Shown one piece after another: positions 63,608-64,000 of a DNA stretch of 64,000 bases. The notes below the pieces were generated by a model. The model was not told where the DNA came from. It worked only from the letters and a program-made list of their open reading frames with translations, and did not search any database. The first letter of the stretch is position 1. Each line of letters opens with the position of its first letter. Origin of the DNA: JAGHAJ01 sp964559865 [NCBI: uncultured Synergistota bacterium] (GTDB taxonomy: Bacteria > Synergistota > JAGHAJ01); contig CAZLJD010000021.1 of assembly GCA_964559865.1 (NCBI GenBank), positions 1 through 64,000 on the forward strand, read 5' to 3'. The translations under genes and the position numbers were made by a program.

Positions 63608-64000
63608 CTATCCCAATATTCTATCTACAAACCTCGACGGAGAGAACTCCTCTAAATCCTCCAACTTCTCACCGGTACCTATAAACTTCACAGGCACACC
63701 TAATTCCTTCTCTATTCTTAAAATAACTCCCCCCTTGGACGTTCCGTCCATCTTAGTTAACACAATCCCCGTAAGCCCTATTTTATCCCTAAAAAGCCTT
63801 GCCTGATTATAGCTATTCTGTCCTATAGTAGAATCCACAACAAGAAGATTTTCCTGAGGTACATCGGGGAGCTGATTGGTCAAAATCTTGTTAATCTTGC
63901 CCACCTCTTCCATGAGGTTATGTTTGGTGTGCATCCTGCCAGCTGTATCTATAAGCATAACATCATAATTCCTTGCCTTAAACGAAGCAACTCCATCGTA
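63608..64000 (-). CDS. ftsY: Signal recognition particle receptor FtsY, C-terminal 130 residues (runs off the window)
   Basis: GTPase NG domain: DVMLIDTAGRMHTKHNLMEE (G3), LTKMDGTSKGG (G4), VKFIGTGEKLEDLEEF closing. The FtsY-specific end (FxxGEKLEDLxxF) separates it from Ffh, which has a methionine-rich M domain here. SRP receptor at the cytoplasmic membrane. The first codon of the window edge is in frame. Confidence 0.93.
   Translation of the reverse strand, partial: YDGVASFKARNYDVMLIDTAGRMHTKHNLMEEVGKINKILTNQLPDVPQENLLVVDSTIGQNSYNQARLFRDKIGLTGIVLTKMDGTSKGGVILRIEKELGVPVKFIGTGEKLEDLEEFSPSRFVDRILG

Noticed and set aside
1-64000. Prophage, insertion sequences, CRISPR or defence island
   Set aside because: No transposase, integrase, repeat array or defence gene was seen; all stretches are explained by housekeeping genes.

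Overview
The window is 64 kb of gene-dense bacterial chromosome with almost only housekeeping content. The lineage is not certain. Arg is mostly AGA/AGG and Ile often ATA, proteins are rich in charged residues, and the gene set suggests an anaerobic, probably thermophilic bacterium with Firmicutes- or Synergistota-like gene order: phoH-pgpH-ybeY-corC-cdd, rpsO-pnp-dut-rnj, ftsEX-envC-ctpA, MurT/GatD, a SigH-family sigma factor, CsaB, MutS2 and ZapA. No phage, insertion sequence, CRISPR array or rRNA was seen, and no gap between genes exceeds about 185 bases. Most genes are on the minus strand in tightly coupled operons with ATGA or TGATG junctions. Two blocks are on the plus strand.

Layout, left to right. 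At 1-7.9 kb (minus): a pycB/oadA-type carboxyltransferase, phoH, pgpH, ybeY, corC, two small membrane-protein genes (DUF502, DUF881) and the start of cdd. At 7.9-14.9 kb (minus): glmU-prs-rplY-pth-mfd-mazG behind one sigma-70-type promoter. At 14.9-18.7 kb (minus): pseC, a tRNA-Leu behind a small Asn/Gln-rich protein gene with its own strong promoter, a saccharopine-dehydrogenase-like gene and a diguanylate cyclase response regulator. At 18.7-22.1 kb (plus): bioY-murT-gatD and sigH. At 22.1-36.8 kb (minus): a cell-envelope block (maf, DUF5693, csaB, a degenerate transketolase-like gene, ftsE, ftsX, an envC-like M23 hydrolase, ctpA, a YibQ-like deacetylase), then purA, rimI and the pilus motor genes pilB-pilT-pilC. 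At 36.8-44.7 kb (minus): rpsO-pnp-dut-rnj, ubiB and two tandem pseudopilins. At 44.8-49.4 kb (plus): etfB-etfA-FAD lactate dehydrogenase-larA, an operon with the layout of the electron-confurcating lactate dehydrogenase system. At 49.4-64 kb (minus): ftsY, thrS, infC-rpmI-rplT-trkH-trkA-pheS-pheT, a ZapB-like coiled coil, zapA, cvpA, mutS2, an FtsA-like actin-fold protein with beta-grasp-like repeats, and tRNA-Arg.

Functional links: the envelope block combines septal peptidoglycan hydrolysis control (FtsEX-EnvC) with S-layer anchoring (CsaB). The pilB/T/C motor genes and the two pseudopilins point to a type IV pilus or type II secretion-like machine. The lactate operon would racemise lactate and oxidise it with an ETF as electron partner. 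BioY would import the biotin needed by the carboxylase whose carboxyltransferase subunit is in the window.

Most worth a second look: a transketolase N-domain homologue that has lost its cofactor and catalytic motifs, sitting between csaB and ftsE; three genes (infC, sigH, trkH) whose best start codon is ATT or ATA; a leader before infC with a possible pseudoknot to an attenuator loop; PilT with Asn in the Walker A Ser/Thr position; an Mfd without its C-terminal inhibitory domain; and the orphan Asn/Gln-rich protein gene fused transcriptionally to tRNA-Leu.
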